A stretch of DNA of 14,005 nucleotides from DASVXQ01 sp046727955. Its GTDB lineage: Bacteria; Actinomycetota; CALGFH01. The notes beneath the pieces are model-generated. The model was not told where the DNA came from. It made no database searches and was given only the letters and a program-made list of their open reading frames with translations. The translations under genes were made by a program, and so were the position numbers. Positions 12,660 through 14,005 of this stretch are shown in pieces. Numbering within the stretch: the first letter of the stretch is position 1; each line of letters opens with the position of its first letter. Location of the stretch: contig JBKPDO010000277.1 in NCBI GenBank assembly GCA_046727955.1, positions 1 to 14,005 on the forward strand. The letters run 5' to 3'.

Positions 12660-13259
12660 ATGTCTGTCCTGCCGGGAAACGTCCGGAGCCGGTGGCAAGC
12701 GTTCTTCGCGTGGCTTGCGGAGGAGCCATCCGTCCGCGCGGGGTTTGTCATCGCGATCTACACCGCGCCGCTGCTGACCCTCCCGGCCGCGGTCCAAACG
12801 CTCGTGCTGCGAATTGCGGGCAACTCCTTCGCCGACCGCAGCACCGCCTGGAACGTCGACTGGGTACGGTCGTTTCCGCACTCAGCGTTCGGCTACCTGT
12901 TCCTGCTGGCCTGGCTGGGTGTCGGGATCGCCGTCGCTGAAGAGCTGCTGTTCCGCCTCATCCCACTCCGGGTGGTGCTGCGGCTGCGGCCCACGGCGTC
13001 GGCGCTCACCGTGACCGCGGTCGTCGCGTCGATCGTCTTCGGCTATGGTCATGGGCTTGTGGCCGGCGTCGGACTGGTTGGGAGCTTGGCCTACATCTGG
13101 ACTCGCGGTGCCGGCGGGCTGGTGTTGTCCGCGGTGTTCTTGAAGTGTGGCGGCTTCAAGCGGCACCCCCTCAAAGGGTTGTGTTTCTCGGCGCTGACCC
13201 ACTGGCTGTACGACGCGGCCATCTTCACGATGGTGTTCTGGGGCTGGCGGACGGTGTAA
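12660..13259 (+). CDS. CPBP-family intramembrane metalloprotease, 199 aa
   Basis: Membrane protein of the CPBP (CAAX protease and bacteriocin-processing, Abi) family, related to Rce1. It carries the family's three motifs in hydrophobic helices: EELLFR with Glu94, Glu95 and Arg99; FGYGH with Phe127 and His131; and HWLYD with His181 and Asp185. Hydrophobic segments lie at about 28-50, 78-98, 112-130, 134-149 and 173-195. Bacterial members serve in peptide processing, self-immunity to bacteriocins or regulated proteolysis; the substrate here is not known. The ATG at 12660 has AAGG 7 bases before it. TAAGGT at 12648-12653 could instead be a -10 box with the ATG six bases later, the same leaderless spacing as at the kinase gene. 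It stands alone, with debris upstream and a small HTH gene downstream. Confidence 0.88.
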   Translation: MSVLPGNVRSRWQAFFAWLAEEPSVRAGFVIAIYTAPLLTLPAAVQTLVLRIAGNSFADRSTAWNVDWVRSFPHSAFGYLFLLAWLGVGIAVAEELLFRLIPLRVVLRLRPTASALTVTAVVASIVFGYGHGLVAGVGLVGSLAYIWTRGAGGLVLSAVFLKCGGFKRHPLKGLCFSALTHWLYDAAIFTMVFWGWRTV

Positions 13260-13351
13260 CGGGTCCGACCGCCTCACCCGCGCGGCGTGCTCACGCTAGC
13301 CGGCGCGCCCGACGCCCTGACCGTACACGGCGTCGGCGTGACTCCAGGCGT

Positions 13352-13631
13352 GCCGGGAGGCCGCTTCAGGCGGCCAGGCGCGGCGAGTGGCGCGACGCCG
13401 CACAGCACCTCAAGCAAGCCGAGGACGAGCTAGACCGGGCGGACTACGAGCTGCTTCGCCTGATGCGGACGCGCGGACTGACCTGGCCGCAGATCGGCGA
13501 GGAACTCGGGATGAGCTGGCAGGCGGTGCACCAACGGGTTCCAGCGGCACCGGCGCCGGTTCGGGGACGCTTCGCCGCCCGAGGATGCCGACGAGGCAGC
13601 CGAGCCTGTACCGCCGACCGATGGGAACTGA
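13352..13631 (+). pseudogene. Small helix-turn-helix DNA-binding protein with one +1 frameshift
   Basis: The frame reads AARRGEWRDAAQHLKQAEDE, then LLRLMRTRGLTWPQIGEELG and MSWQAVHQR, a sigma-70 region 4-like or resolvase-like helix-turn-helix preceded by a helical arm. At the GGG 13536-13538 one extra base breaks the frame. Removing it gives FQRHRRRFGDASPPEDADEA and a stop at 13629-13631, a natural acidic tail. No ATG or GTG with a ribosome site is visible in frame near the N-terminus, so the start is uncertain and another shift may exist there. Related small proteins in actinomycetes are of unknown function. The reading frame is well supported by its composition and by the fit of the two halves. 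Confidence 0.55.
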
Positions 13632-13965
13632 TCCCACGGCCCGGCCGTGGTGGTGGGGCTAGAGCGGGACCTGTGCAGCGTCGCTGTCGTCGGCACCCGC
13701 CAGCCCACCGACCTTGGCCTGCAGAAGGCAGCCAGGATGGCCCCGCCTGCTCCCCGCCAGCTCCAAGACGGGTTCCGGCACTTCATGGCCACCAGATGCC
13801 GGCTCCCTGGCTTTCGGGTCTTGACAGGCACCGACCAGCCCCGTCCACATATTCGAACGCAACGAATGCCCCCACATCTCGTGATCGAAACGATCCCTGA
13901 TGGACCGGCGACGGTCCGGAGTAGCTCGATCGTAGCCAGGCGATCAGGCGAGACCCCTGCGGGAC
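13632..13965. other. Stretch without a recognised gene; short perfect hairpins near its end
   Basis: One plus frame is open from about 13643 through the window end (VVVGLERDLCSVAVVGTRQP and on, then PRQLQDGFRHFMATRC), but it matches no family I know and may be chance openness of GC-rich DNA. The part around 13845-13900 is less GC-rich than the rest. It holds two tight hairpins: GATCG-AAA-CGATC (13883-13895) and GGACCG-GCGA-CGGTCC (13902-13917, a GNRA-type loop). A CAGGCGA direct repeat follows near 13937-13950. A structured RNA cannot be excluded. Confidence 0.3.
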
Positions 13966-14000
13966 CACGCCCGCCGCCGTCTCGGACGGCGGCGGGCGTG
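13966..14000. terminator. 16-bp perfect hairpin, probable bidirectional terminator
   Basis: CACGCCCGCCGCCGTC (13966-13981) pairs perfectly with 13985-14000 over the three-base loop TCG. It is the most stable stem in the window. There is no T tract on either side, as is common for actinomycete terminators. The window ends five bases later, so the gene it serves on the far side cannot be seen. Confidence 0.65.
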
Positions 14001-14005
14001 CCGCG

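Noticed and set aside
13985..14005. Start of a structural RNA gene at the window end
   Set aside because: The terminal GC-rich sequence is fully explained by the hairpin arm and shows no rRNA, tmRNA or RNase P signature.

Overview
The window is very GC-rich, uses GTG starts, has RBS-poor or leaderless gene starts and G+C-rich hairpins without T tracts. Together with the gene families (NarL-type two-component pair, ABC exporter, IS630 relatives, AP2-like integrase arm domain) this points to an actinomycete-type member of Actinomycetota, probably a soil or plant-associated lineage. No species can be named from the sequence alone.

Layout. Positions 1-3012 are a decayed accessory zone. It holds an IS630-family transposase broken by one amber codon, three hairpins in a row, the 3' half of a tRNA gene (probably tRNA-Thr, UGU) acting as an attachment-site scar, a frameshifted integrase N-terminus about 110 bp beyond it, and small remnants (a PCMT-like methyltransferase tail on the minus strand, a coiled-coil piece, a zinc-ribbon-like piece). 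Positions 3013-8403 are intact and look functional. A minus-strand operon (four-TM membrane protein, ABC ATPase, ABC-2-type permease) diverges from a plus-strand histidine kinase and NarL-type response regulator that overlap. This is the usual design of a self-contained, signal-controlled exporter cassette, although its substrate cannot be told.

Positions 8393-10307 are a graveyard of four different tyrosine recombinases. A plus-strand fragment (IntA) and a minus-strand fragment (IntC) are both cut exactly at the HQL of the HxxR motif and meet on a 12-bp palindrome. IntC abuts a nearly complete but frameshifted minus-strand recombinase (IntB), and IntB abuts the C-terminal tail of a fourth, plus-strand recombinase (IntD). 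Positions 10519-13259 hold two intact housekeeping or accessory genes: panB (pantothenate synthesis), preceded by a nested hairpin in its leader, and a CPBP-family membrane protease. Between them lie a SAM methyltransferase with three +1 frameshifts and remnants of an HTH regulator and a type III PKS-like enzyme. The window closes with a small HTH protein gene carrying one +1 shift, and a 16-bp perfect hairpin.

The intact genes probably work as three units: the exporter plus two-component system, panB, and the CPBP protease. Everything else reads as insertion, deletion and inversion debris. I found no clear new defence or biosynthetic system. The most unusual structures are the palindrome-centred recombinase fusion, the tRNA/integrase scar with its repeated heptamers, and the panB leader hairpin. 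Several genes are broken by single-base shifts, some in short G runs, so base-calling error should be excluded before they are called pseudogenes.
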